From: Flavobacteriales bacterium
Lineage (GTDB): Bacteria; Bacteroidota; Bacteroidia; Flavobacteriales_F; PHOS-HE28
DNA length: 64,000 bases
Direction of reading: 5' to 3'
Assembly: GCA_020852835.1 (NCBI GenBank)
Contig: JADZAC010000076.1
Span: 1-64,000 of the forward strand
Positions 1 to 7,499 of this stretch are shown here, piece after piece (the first letter of the stretch is position 1; every line of letters starts with the position of its first letter). A program made the translations under genes and the position numbers. Under the pieces are notes generated by a model. That model saw nothing but the letters and a program-made list of their open reading frames with translations, did not search any database and was not told the origin of the DNA.

Positions 1-105
1 CTGGACAAGGGCCACGTGGTGGAAAGCGGCACGCACGACGAATTGATCGCCCTCGCCAACGGGCTCTACAGCTCCTTGAGCCGCTTGCAGGTCGTTCCCG
101 CTTGA
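1..105 (+). CDS. ABC transporter ATP-binding protein, C-terminal end (partial)
   Basis: Only the last 34 codons are present; the gene begins before the window. The visible tail reads LDKGHVVESGTHDELIA and then a short helix ending in VVPA. This is the usual end of an ABC nucleotide-binding domain: the strand after the H-loop followed by the G(T/S)HDEL motif. The spacing fits an MsbA/LmrA-like exporter half-transporter fused to its permease, but the permease cannot be seen, so the substrate is unknown. The stop is TGA at 103-105, and the next gene starts about 100 bases downstream on the same strand. Confidence 0.8.
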   Translation: MDKGHVVESGTHDELIALANGLYSSLSRLQVVPA

Positions 106-212
106 TCTTGCGGGCGGGCGCGCATGTTGAACGGCCTGTGTTCGCAAGTCGGCGCCCGCCGTTGGACAAGATCACCCGGGCATGCTTATTTTACCGGCTC
201 ATGCGCCCACCC

Positions 213-731
213 ATGAAACCCCTCGTTGCCGCAATTGCCATGGTTTGTGCTGCCGCCACTGCGGCATACGGCCAGAGCGACATCCTGATCCACCAGGATA
301 CCAGCCTCTACGTGTACGGTACCATCAATGCCTTCGAGACCGGGGATTCCCTGCCGGGTGCGGGCATCGTTATCCGGAGGCTTCCCGGTGACAATGTGCT
401 CCGATCGATCCATGCCAATGAGCGGGGGGAGTATGCATTCTACCTGGGCAAGAACGACCGTTTCCGGGTCACCTACACCTACATGGACCGGGTGGCCAAA
501 CATGTGGAGATCGATGCGGCCAGCGTGCCGGACAGCAGTTGGCACGGCGGCATGGCCATGGAGGTCACCATTGCGCTGCTCCAGCCTTTCAAAGGCTCGG
601 ATGACCCGCTTTTCGACAAGGCCATCGGCCGCAGCCGGTACGACCCCAAGGCCAACCTGCTGGAGTGGGACCTGGAGTACACCGAGCGCATGCGCGAAAA
701 GGTGCAGGCCTTCCTGGAAAAGCAGCAATAG
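213..731 (+). CDS. Secreted protein with a carboxypeptidase-regulatory-like fold, unknown function
   Basis: This 172-residue protein starts with a clear Sec signal peptide: MKP, a hydrophobic stretch rich in Val and Ala, and cleavage near AAYGQ. I chose the ATG at 213 because the signal peptide begins there; an ATG at 201 adds four residues. After cleavage there is a beta-rich segment with LYVYGTINAFETG, GAGIVIRR and ERGEYAFYL. This pattern of a strand, a repeated G and a final GEYAF resembles the carboxypeptidase regulatory-like (Ig-like) domains common in Bacteroidota exported proteins. The C-terminal third is helical and charged. No catalytic motif is visible. It most likely sits in the periplasm or at the outer membrane. 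Confidence 0.7.
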   Translation: MKPLVAAIAMVCAAATAAYGQSDILIHQDTSLYVYGTINAFETGDSLPGAGIVIRRLPGDNVLRSIHANERGEYAFYLGKNDRFRVTYTYMDRVAKHVEIDAASVPDSSWHGGMAMEVTIALLQPFKGSDDPLFDKAIGRSRYDPKANLLEWDLEYTERMREKVQAFLEKQQ

Positions 732-770
732 CCGTTGCCGGGCACGGCGTGCAGCCGGACCGCGCGGCAA

Positions 771-1385
771 CTACAGCTCCACCTCCACCACCTTCTTGGT
801 GGCGAAGAACTCCTGGGGGAAAAATTGCGCCAGCGCGTGTACGCGCAAGCGCTGGCGCACTGGCCGGAGTTCATCGATGAGATCGCCGCCCTTGAGGTAA
901 AACAGCTTTCCCGCCCCTTTCGGCACCAGGTGCTTGGCCATGCGCAGAAAATCGGGCAGCGTGGTGACGGCCCTGCTCACGATGAAGTCGTAGCGCAGTT
1001 TGTGGTCCTCGCTGCGCACCTGCTCCGCCGTGCAGTTCTTCAACCCCAGGCCCTGCACCACGCCCTGCACGGCCATGATCTTCTTGCCGATGCCGTCGAT
1101 GCCGTGGAAGCTGCATTCGGGGAACAGGATGGCCAAGGGCACCAAGGGAAAGCCGCCGCCGGTGCCCACGTCCACAATGCGCGAACCCGGCGGGAACGAG
1201 ACCACCTTGGCGATGCCGAGCGCGTGCAGCACGTGCCGTTCGTAGAGGTGCCCGAAGTCTTTGCGCGAGATCAGGTTCACGCGTTCGTTCCACTCGGCGT
1301 AGAGCGACCCCAGCGCGGTGAACATGGCGCGTTGTTGCTGCAGGAGCCCGGGAAAATGCCGGAAAATCAGTTCTGCTTCCGTCAT
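771..1385 (-). CDS. rsmG: 16S rRNA (guanine(527)-N7)-methyltransferase RsmG
   Basis: The protein has 204 residues, the normal length for RsmG/GidB. It is a cytosolic SAM-dependent enzyme that methylates G527 of 16S rRNA. The N-terminal helix pair (YAEWNERVNLISRKD) and the following HVLHAL are characteristic of the family. The SAM-binding motif I is VDVGTGGGFPLVPLAILFP near residue 70, followed by the acidic loop GIDGIGKK and the later FIVSRAVTTLP. It lies downstream of the sigma factor gene on the same strand, 94 bases away. In other bacteria loss of RsmG gives low-level streptomycin resistance, which is family knowledge rather than something seen here. Confidence 0.95.
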   Translation of the reverse strand: MTEAELIFRHFPGLLQQQRAMFTALGSLYAEWNERVNLISRKDFGHLYERHVLHALGIAKVVSFPPGSRIVDVGTGGGFPLVPLAILFPECSFHGIDGIGKKIMAVQGVVQGLGLKNCTAEQVRSEDHKLRYDFIVSRAVTTLPDFLRMAKHLVPKGAGKLFYLKGGDLIDELRPVRQRLRVHALAQFFPQEFFATKKVVEVEL

Positions 1386-1479
1386 GGTGTGATCATTGCC
1401 ACGGAGGGCATCAGTTCGGAGGCGGGCCCGCTGGCGGTGGGCACCAGGTGCCGTGCCTCCCCGCGCACCCGGCGGGGCG

Positions 1480-2091
1480 TCAGATGTGGTCCTTCCGGGT
1501 ATCGAGCAGGTTCTCGAGGAATTCGCGCGCGCGGAAGAGCTGTGCCTTCACGGTGCCCAAGGGCAGGTCCAGCTCTTCGGCGATCTCCTCGTAGCTGTAT
1601 TCCTTGTAGTAGCGCAATTCCACCAAGGTGCGGTAGCGCGGCTTGAGCTTTTCCACCACCTCGCGCATCACTTCGCTCTTTTGTTCCTTGATCACGCTCT
1701 CCACGGGATCCAACCCGTGGCCCTTGAGCTCGATGTGCATTTCATCGCCGTCCTGCGTACCGATGGGGTTGTCGATGCTGAGCATCTTCTTCTTCTTCTG
1801 CTTGCGGATCCAATCGATGCAGTTGTTGGACGCGATCTTGAAGAGCCAGGTGCTGAAGGCGTAGTTGGGCGTGTATTGGTGCAGGCGGTGGAAGGCCTTG
1901 CCGAAGGCTTCGATGGTGAGGTCGTCCGCATCGTCCTTGTTGTTGATCATCTTCAGGAGCATGAAGTAGATCGAGTCGCGGTAGCGGGACATCAGCTCGG
2001 CGTAGGCCTTCTGGTCCTTTTTGTCCACCGCGCGGCGGACCAGTTCCAGGTCATAGACGGCCTTGTCGGACAGGTTCAGGTTCACTTCCAT
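1480..2091 (-). CDS. Sigma-70 family (ECF-type) RNA polymerase sigma factor
   Basis: The 203-residue protein has the two-domain ECF layout. Region 2 carries YRDSIYFMLLKMINNKDDADDLTIEAF and then AFSTWLFKIASNNCIDWIR, the -10 recognition helix. Region 4 carries LKPRYRTLVELRYYKEYSYEEIAEELDLPLGTVKAQLFRARE, a helix-turn-helix. The linker contains a lysine run (KQKKKKML). I chose the ATG at 2091, just before EVNLNLSDKAVYDLELV; further upstream the frame overlaps the glycosyltransferase gene and has a composition unlike a protein. The start overlaps the end of that upstream gene by 10 bases, so the two are probably co-transcribed. No anti-sigma gene is adjacent, which suggests the soluble ECF type found as a core gene in Bacteroidota. 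Confidence 0.92.
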   Translation of the reverse strand: MEVNLNLSDKAVYDLELVRRAVDKKDQKAYAELMSRYRDSIYFMLLKMINNKDDADDLTIEAFGKAFHRLHQYTPNYAFSTWLFKIASNNCIDWIRKQKKKKMLSIDNPIGTQDGDEMHIELKGHGLDPVESVIKEQKSEVMREVVEKLKPRYRTLVELRYYKEYSYEEIAEELDLPLGTVKAQLFRAREFLENLLDTRKDHI

Positions 2092-3239
2092 CGTTGGGGC
2101 TTGATGATGAGCGTGCTGAGGTAGATGCAGGGATCTAAAAGTAGGAAGAGCCATTCCAGCGGCAAGGAAAGCCAGATGATGCGGCCGGCCCCCAGCCTGC
2201 GCATGGCCAGCATGCCGATGGGCAGGAAGACAAGCAGCTCCACGGACAGGCCGATGAGCGCCGCCTGCAGGTTGCCGCTGAAGACCAGGTAAAGGATGGT
2301 GGCCCACAACAGCAGGCGTGCCGCGGGCAACAGGGTGAGCAGCAACTGGTGGCCCAGGCGGTAAAAGCGCGCCGTGGTGTAATGCCTGCGCTTGCGGCGG
2401 AACCAGGTGGCCAGGTCCGGGGTGGCGCGGGTGGACATATGGGCCCGCAGGTCGGCAACAGCGGCGGTGTTGTTGGCGCGGGCCACCTCGTTGATGAAGA
2501 GGTCATCATCGCCGCTCATCAGCTGGCGGTGGCGGTGCTGGCCCTTGGCCGCGAAGAACAGGTCGCTGGTGAAGGCCATGTTGCGGCCCACGCCCATGTA
2601 GGGCAGCCCGGCTTGCGCAAAGCTGATGTACTGCACGGCCTTGGTAAACCCGTCATACCGTTCCAGCAGGTTCGTGAGGCCGGGTTGATGCGCGTAGGGG
2701 CTGTGCCCGATCACGATCTGCCTGCCCCCCTTGAACCCGGAGGCCATCAGGCTGATCCAATCACGGCCCGATGGCAGGCAATCGGCATCGGTGACCAGCA
2801 CATGGGGGTGCTTGGCGCTGCGCACCCCCACCCCCAGGGCCAATTTCTTTCCGTAGCTGAATTTCTCATCAGCCTGGATGTTCACCGGCTTGAGCCGGGG
2901 CCAGGATGGCTTCATCCACTGTAGCACTTCCCAGGTATCGTCCTGGCTGCGGTCGTTCACCACCACCACTTCAAATTCACGGTGGTCCTGCTCCATCAGC
3001 AGAGGGATCAACCGCTGCAGGGAGGTGCTCTCATTGCGCCCGCACACCACCACGCTCACGGGCAGGTCGCGATCGGGCACGGCCTGCGGCTTGCGGAAGG
3101 CCAGGCGGCTGAACACGGCCAAATGGAAAAAGGCCAGCACAACAATGGCCGAGCCCATGAGGTAGAACACGAAGGTGGCGGTCAAAACGGGTGGGCGCCA
3201 AGGCGCGTCAATGGTACGGGGCGAAGCTATCCGAAGCAT
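2082..3239 (-). CDS. Membrane-associated family 2 glycosyltransferase
   Basis: A GT-A fold glycosyltransferase of about 385 residues. One N-terminal membrane segment (FVFYLMGSAIVVLAFFHLAVF) is followed by the GT2 core: VSVVVCGRNES, VVVNDRSQDDT, the DxD-like VTDADCL, the acceptor motif SGDDDLFINEVA, and an RRKRRHY motif in the QxxRW position. Two or three more membrane segments follow (LLLTLLPAARLLLWATILYLVF and later). The sugar donor is unknown. The N-terminus is uncertain: ATG at 3239 gives MLRIAS, ATG at 3254 adds five residues, and a TTG near 3185 or the Met inside the first membrane segment are alternatives. It is divergent from tgt and overlaps the downstream sigma factor gene. Confidence 0.88.
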   Translation of the reverse strand: MLRIASPRTIDAPWRPPVLTATFVFYLMGSAIVVLAFFHLAVFSRLAFRKPQAVPDRDLPVSVVVCGRNESTSLQRLIPLLMEQDHREFEVVVVNDRSQDDTWEVLQWMKPSWPRLKPVNIQADEKFSYGKKLALGVGVRSAKHPHVLVTDADCLPSGRDWISLMASGFKGGRQIVIGHSPYAHQPGLTNLLERYDGFTKAVQYISFAQAGLPYMGVGRNMAFTSDLFFAAKGQHRHRQLMSGDDDLFINEVARANNTAAVADLRAHMSTRATPDLATWFRRKRRHYTTARFYRLGHQLLLTLLPAARLLLWATILYLVFSGNLQAALIGLSVELLVFLPIGMLAMRRLGAGRIIWLSLPLEWLFLLLDPCIYLSTLIIKPQRWK

Positions 3240-3329
3240 CCTTCCGGGGGGCATCGGAGCTGTTGCAGTTATGAACAAGGGCGGCGTGGATGCCCGGAGC
3301 CGGGCCGCACCCCCATCTTCGCGCCTCCA

Positions 3330-4466
3330 ATGGAATTCAAACTTTTGGCCAACGACCCCGGCAGCAAGGCCCGCGCCGGTGAGCTGCACACCGCGCACGG
3401 CGTGGTGCCCACCCCGATCTTCATGCCCGTGGGCACGCTGGGCGGCGTGAAGGCCGTGCACATGCGGGAGTTGCGCGAGGATGTGAAGGCCTCCATCATC
3501 CTGGGCAACACCTACCACCTCTACCTGCGGCCCGGCACAGAGGTGATCGAACACGCGGGCGGGCTGCACAAGTTCAACGGCTGGAGCGGGCCCATCCTCA
3601 CCGACAGCGGCGGCTTCCAGGTGCATTCGCTGAACGAGATCCGCAAGATCACCGAGGAGGGCGTGAAGTTCCAAAGCCACATCGACGGCAGCCGCCACCT
3701 CTTCACTCCGGAGAACGTAGTGGACATCCAGCGCAGCATCGGCGCGGACATCATCATGGCCTTTGATGAATGTACCCCTTGGCCCTGCGAGCTGAAGTAC
3801 GCCACCGACAGCATGCACCGCACCCACCGCTGGCTGGACCGTTGCCTGCACCGCTTCAATGCAACGGACCCCAAGTACGGCCATGAGCAGGCGCTCTTCC
3901 CCATCGTACAGGGCAGCACCTTTCCGGAGCTGCGGAAAGCCAGCGCAGAATACGTGGCCGCCAAGCACACGCACGGCAATGCCATCGGCGGACTTAGCGT
4001 AGGCGAGCCGGAGGAAGAGATGTACGCCATGGCCGGGCTCTGCTGCGACATCCTGCCCAAGGACCGGCCCCGTTACCTGATGGGCGTGGGCACCCCTTGG
4101 AACCTGCTGGAGAACATGGCCGTCGGCATCGACATGTTCGATTGCGTGATGCCCACCCGCAACGGCCGCAACGGCATGCTGTTCACGCGGGAAGGCGTGG
4201 TGCAGATCAAGAACAAGGTGTGGGCGGACGACCATTCACCATTGGACCCCAACGGCACCAGCTTTGTGGACAGCGCGTACAGCAAGGCCTTCGTGCGCCA
4301 TCTCTTCGTTACCAACGAGATCCTCGGCCTGCAAATCGCCAGTTTGCACAACCTCGCTTTCTATGTTTCGCTGATGACGGAAGCGCGCCAGCACATCCTG
4401 GAGGGAACTTTCAGCTCTTGGAAGGCGCGGATGTTGCCCAAGCTGAAGAACAGGATCACAGGGTAG
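3330..4466 (+). CDS. tgt: tRNA-guanine transglycosylase (queuosine pathway)
   Basis: This 378-residue enzyme exchanges the wobble guanine of GUN-anticodon tRNAs for a queuosine precursor. The signatures are clear: PIFMPVGTLGGVK, ILGNTYHLYLRPG, the catalytic region TDSGGFQ (Asp about residue 92), GGLSVGEP, YLMGVGTP, and FDCVMPTRNGRNG with the nucleophile Asp about residue 271. The usual bacterial zinc site (CxCxxC plus a later His) is not present: the matching segment reads NGTSFVDSAYSKAFVRH near residues 308-322. From memory of the family this Cys-less form is normal in Bacteroidota, so I do not read it as inactivation. An LptF/G permease gene follows on the same strand. Confidence 0.96.
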   Translation: MEFKLLANDPGSKARAGELHTAHGVVPTPIFMPVGTLGGVKAVHMRELREDVKASIILGNTYHLYLRPGTEVIEHAGGLHKFNGWSGPILTDSGGFQVHSLNEIRKITEEGVKFQSHIDGSRHLFTPENVVDIQRSIGADIIMAFDECTPWPCELKYATDSMHRTHRWLDRCLHRFNATDPKYGHEQALFPIVQGSTFPELRKASAEYVAAKHTHGNAIGGLSVGEPEEEMYAMAGLCCDILPKDRPRYLMGVGTPWNLLENMAVGIDMFDCVMPTRNGRNGMLFTREGVVQIKNKVWADDHSPLDPNGTSFVDSAYSKAFVRHLFVTNEILGLQIASLHNLAFYVSLMTEARQHILEGTFSSWKARMLPKLKNRITG

Positions 4467-4488
4467 GGAGCAGGTGCATGATCAGTAG

Positions 4489-4594
4489 CGCATGGTTCGT
4501 AGTGCACAGCTCGCAGAACGGGGATGGAGGATAGCGTAGTGAACGGGGCCGACGACCTGCCGGCCACGCCCTACGGCCTACGGCCAACCATGCG
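4489..4594. repeat. Short intergenic inverted repeat with a tandem heptamer
   Basis: In the 198-base gap after tgt, CGCATGGTT (4489-4497) is matched by its reverse complement AACCATGCG (4586-4594). Just inside the right arm is a perfect tandem of two heptamers, CCTACGG twice (4570-4583). The unit resembles the CCCTACG heptamer of the much stronger inverted repeat at 49535-49637, so this may be a worn copy of the same intergenic element. The 9-base arms alone could be chance. Confidence 0.4.
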
Positions 4595-4649
4595 ATGGCC
4601 CTGGTGATGGTGCGAGCATGGACCGGTCGCAGGAAAGCCTCCCAACCCC

Positions 4650-4657
4650 GACCTTTG
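4650..4657 (+). promoter_or_regulatory. Candidate -7 element (GACCTTTG) for the LptF/G permease gene
   Basis: CCTTTG of the Bacteroidota TAnnTTTG element ends seven bases before the ATG at 4665. The TA half is not conserved (GA) and no TTG -33 element is seen at the usual distance. I include it because the same CTTTGC-then-ATG arrangement recurs before many genes here. Confidence 0.4.
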
Positions 4658-4664
4658 CACCGCG

Positions 4665-5810
4665 ATGTTCAACACCCTCGACCGTTACATCATCAGGCAG
4701 TTCCTGGGCACCTTCTTCCTGATCCTGGTGCTGATCATGAGCATTGCCGTGGTGTTCGACATCAGTGAGAAGACGGAGGATTTCGCCAAGACCTCGGCCA
4801 GCGTGCAGGAGATCGTGGTGGACTACTACGTGAACTTCGTGATCTACTACAGCAACCTGTTCAGCGGGCTGCTGATCTTCATTGCCGTGCTGTTGTTCAC
4901 CAGCCGTTTGGCGGGCCGCACCGAGGTGATCGCCATGCTGAGCAGCGGGGTGAGCTACCCGCGCTTTGTGCAACCTTACCTGCTCACGGCGACCATACTC
5001 ACCGTGCTGTCGCTGTATGTGAACATCTTCGTGCTGCCCGCCGCCAACCGCACGCGCCTGGCCTTTGAGAAAGCACACATCTGGACCACATACAAGCTGG
5101 AGGAGAAGAATGTGCTGCGCGAGATCGCCCCCGGCGAGATCGTGTACTTCGAGGCCGTGGACATGCCCAAGCTCACCGGATACCGTTTCAGCCTGGAACG
5201 GTGGGAGAACGGGCAGCTGCGCTCCAAGCTGCTCAGCGACCGCGCCGTGTACGATACGGCCAGCGGGCGCTGGGCCGTTTACGATTATGTGATCCGTGAG
5301 CTCCCCCCGGACCCGGGCATGGCGCCTGCGGGCCCCGGCCCCGCGCTACCGGCGCTGGCGGGCGATGCCGTGATGCCGCGCGAGCGGATCACGCGCGGGG
5401 CGCGGCTGGACACGGCCATCGCGCTGAAGCCTTCCGACCTGGGGCAGCGCCTGGCCATTGCCGCCGCCCTTGACCGCCAGGAGATCGCCGACTTCATCGA
5501 GGCCGAAAAGGCGCGCGGGGGCAGCACCGTGGCCTACTACGAGGTGGAACAGCAACAGCGCACCTCCTATCCGTTCGCCACATACGTGTTCACGCTCATG
5601 GGCGTGGGCATTGCCAGCCGCAAGGTGCGCGGCGGCACCGGGGTGCACATGGTGCTGGGCGTGCTGCTGTGCCTGCTGTACGTCTTCGCCATGAAGATGA
5701 CCACGGTGGCCGCCACCAACTCCGCCTTCAACCCCACCTTGGCGGTATGGTTGCCCAACATGCTTTTCGGCATCATCGCCGTGTGGATCTATTGGAAGGC
5801 GCCGAAGTAG
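4665..5810 (+). CDS. LptF/LptG family permease (YjgP/YjgQ)
   Basis: A 381-residue inner-membrane protein of the LptF/LptG family, which with LptB extracts lipopolysaccharide and hands it to the periplasmic bridge. The N-terminus LDRYIIRQFLGTFF is the family hallmark (an amphipathic helix running into the first membrane segment). Segments near residues 15-35, 60-80 and 100-120, a large soluble domain (about 125-285, the jellyroll), then three C-terminal segments (YPFATYVFTLMGVGIASRK, VLLCLLYVFAMKMT, LPNMLFGIIAVWIYW) fit the six-helix plan. The loop between jellyroll and helix 4 has a Pro/Gly/Ala-rich insertion (PDPGMAPAGPGPALPALAGD). tgt next to this permease is a common Bacteroidota pairing. 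Which of LptF or LptG it represents cannot be decided. Confidence 0.9.
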   Translation: MFNTLDRYIIRQFLGTFFLILVLIMSIAVVFDISEKTEDFAKTSASVQEIVVDYYVNFVIYYSNLFSGLLIFIAVLLFTSRLAGRTEVIAMLSSGVSYPRFVQPYLLTATILTVLSLYVNIFVLPAANRTRLAFEKAHIWTTYKLEEKNVLREIAPGEIVYFEAVDMPKLTGYRFSLERWENGQLRSKLLSDRAVYDTASGRWAVYDYVIRELPPDPGMAPAGPGPALPALAGDAVMPRERITRGARLDTAIALKPSDLGQRLAIAAALDRQEIADFIEAEKARGGSTVAYYEVEQQQRTSYPFATYVFTLMGVGIASRKVRGGTGVHMVLGVLLCLLYVFAMKMTTVAATNSAFNPTLAVWLPNMLFGIIAVWIYWKAPK

Positions 5811-5814
5811 GGAC

Positions 5815-6732
5815 CTACCAGGCAAATCTCTCGGCCAGCGCCCTGAAATCGGACGTGAGGTCGCCGGTGCGCACCGGTTGGAAGCCGGCCAAGCGGGCAT
5901 CGCGCGCCACCTGCATGCCCTGCAATTCCAGGTGCTGGTCCACGAAGAGCAGCTCCGTATCCGGGTACACGGACCGCAAGGCTTCCACAAGCTCCACCAC
6001 GGACCGGTCCTGCTCCACCAGGTCGAAGGTGCCCGCCAGCGGGTTGGGGCCGAGCAAAGCCGCCAAAGTGCCTACGGCGGCATCCACGTGGATGAAGGGG
6101 CGGCGCTGGTGGCCCGTGCCCCGCACGGTGACGCGGCCTTGGAAGTGGGCTTGGAAGAGGAAGCGGTTGATCACCGCATCGAACCGCATGCTGCGGCCGT
6201 AGCCGTGCACATTGCCCGAGCGCAGGATCACTACCTGGCGGTGATCGCCCAGGCGTTCCATGTGGCGTTCGCCCCGCCATTTGCTGTGGCCGTAGGCCGT
6301 GCGGGGCGAGGGGTCGTGGCCGCTCTGCGCCGACCCCTGCCCGGAGCCATAGACCGAGGCGCTGCTGAGGTAGATCACGCGCGCCTTCGGGGCCACCTCC
6401 TCGATGGCGTAGACCACTTCCGCCGTGCCCCAATGGTTCACCTGTTCAAACTGGCTGTGGCTGGCATCGGAGAAGGGGGTGGTGACCTTGGCGGCGAGGT
6501 GGTACACCACATCGCAACCGGCCAGTTCCTGCAGCAGGCGGCGTGAATCGAGCACATCACCCTGCACGAAACGCACCTTGGCGCGGCCCAGCTTGGGGCC
6601 CATGAAGATGCCGAAATGGCCGCGGTCCAGCAGGTCGTACACCACCAGTTCGCCCACACGTTCATCCCGGGCCAGCGCAGCGCACAGTTCTGCTCCGAGG
6701 TATCCGGCACCGCCAGTCACCAACACTTTCAT
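5815..6732 (-). CDS. NAD-dependent epimerase/dehydratase (extended SDR)
   Basis: A 305-residue cytosolic extended short-chain dehydrogenase. It starts with the nucleotide-binding motif VTGGAGYLGAEL, has VYHLAAKV for the adenine pocket, and the catalytic triad in LSSASVYGSG (Ser) and TAYGHSKW (YxxxK). Later come the substrate-side segments LRSGNVHG and GTGHQRRPFIHVDA. The family includes sugar-nucleotide epimerases and dehydratases, so a nucleotide sugar is the likely substrate, but which one is unknown. The ATG at 6732 overlaps the cysH-like stop by four bases (ATGA), so the two are translationally coupled. It ends four bases from the convergent permease gene. Confidence 0.9.
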   Translation of the reverse strand: MKVLVTGGAGYLGAELCAALARDERVGELVVYDLLDRGHFGIFMGPKLGRAKVRFVQGDVLDSRRLLQELAGCDVVYHLAAKVTTPFSDASHSQFEQVNHWGTAEVVYAIEEVAPKARVIYLSSASVYGSGQGSAQSGHDPSPRTAYGHSKWRGERHMERLGDHRQVVILRSGNVHGYGRSMRFDAVINRFLFQAHFQGRVTVRGTGHQRRPFIHVDAAVGTLAALLGPNPLAGTFDLVEQDRSVVELVEALRSVYPDTELLFVDQHLELQGMQVARDARLAGFQPVRTGDLTSDFRALAERFAW

Positions 6733-7403
6733 GGTTGTTTGATCTTGTCCGCCCCCAGGTCGGTGTTCAGCCCGCATTCCGTTTTCTTCAGCCCGTACCA
6801 GCGGCTGGTGCGTTCATCGTAGCCCTCGATGGCCTTGCGGGTGTAGGGCATGTCACCGATGCTCAGGTAACCTTGGGCCTCCAAGGGGTGCGGGGGCAGG
6901 TGGTGTTCCTGGATGTAAGCGTGCACCATCCGCGCGTTCCAGTCCAGCATGGGGTGGTAGCGCAGGCAGCCGTATGCCGCCGGTTGTTCCACGGCCATGG
7001 CCTTGCGCACCGCGCTCTGGTCGGCGCGCACGCCGTTGATCCATACGTCATACTCGGCCAACACCCGCTCCATGGGCTGCACCTTGTTGAGGTAGGAGCA
7101 GCGGTCCGGGTCCCAGCTGTACATCAGCGCGCCTTCGGCGTTGAGCTGCTGGCTCTTGGACACCAGGGGCCGCAGCTGGATGAACTGCAGGCCCAGCAGT
7201 TCCTTCAGCGTGTCGCGGTAGCGCAAGGTCTCCGGGAAGAGGTAGCCCGTGTTCACGTAGTACACCGGAATGGCGGGGTCGATGCGCATGAGCATGTGCA
7301 GCATCGGTATGCTGTGGCCTTGGAAGCTGGTGGAGGCGAAGATCTTCTTCCCCTCTTGGCGGAAGGCCTGCACCCGATCGCGGAACTGCTCGTAGGTGGG
7401 CAT
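6729..7403 (-). CDS. cysH: Phosphoadenylyl-sulfate reductase-like protein (CysH family)
   Basis: A 224-residue member of the PAPS/APS reductase family, which reduces activated sulfate to sulfite in the cytosol. Visible are the PP-loop-like IFASTSFQGHSIPM, VYYVNTGYLFPET, NGVRADQSAVRK, RYHPMLDW, and the C-terminal ECGL motif with catalytic Cys210. The iron-sulfur ligands of APS reductases are absent: the CC pair is reduced to Arg101-Cys102, and the later CxxC region reads IGDMPYT. This points to the PAPS-type, cluster-free enzyme. The usual ECGLH is ECGLN here. No other sulfate-assimilation gene is in the window; the partner is the coupled SDR gene. The start (MPTYEQF) is followed by a continuous family match. 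Confidence 0.85.
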   Translation of the reverse strand: MPTYEQFRDRVQAFRQEGKKIFASTSFQGHSIPMLHMLMRIDPAIPVYYVNTGYLFPETLRYRDTLKELLGLQFIQLRPLVSKSQQLNAEGALMYSWDPDRCSYLNKVQPMERVLAEYDVWINGVRADQSAVRKAMAVEQPAAYGCLRYHPMLDWNARMVHAYIQEHHLPPHPLEAQGYLSIGDMPYTRKAIEGYDERTSRWYGLKKTECGLNTDLGADKIKQP

Positions 7404-7487
7404 GGCGCAAAGTAGGCACAGGTCATTCACACCCCGGCTGACGATCGGCAGTTTTGGCCCCGCTCCCCCGGCCCCGCCGCTACGCGC

Positions 7488-7495
7488 CACCTTTG
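7488..7495 (+). promoter_or_regulatory. Candidate -7 element (CACCTTTG) for the SMUG2-type glycosylase gene
   Basis: CACCTTTG ends only four bases before the ATG at 7500. If used as a Bacteroidota -7 element, transcription would begin at or inside the start codon, giving a leaderless mRNA. No good -33 TTG is seen at 17-21 bases upstream. Confidence 0.4.
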
Positions 7496-7499
7496 CGGC

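Noticed and set aside
3330-4466. Possible inactive Tgt because the zinc cysteines are missing
   Set aside because: Both catalytic Asp motifs and the rest of the protein are intact, and the same change is remembered in other Bacteroidota.
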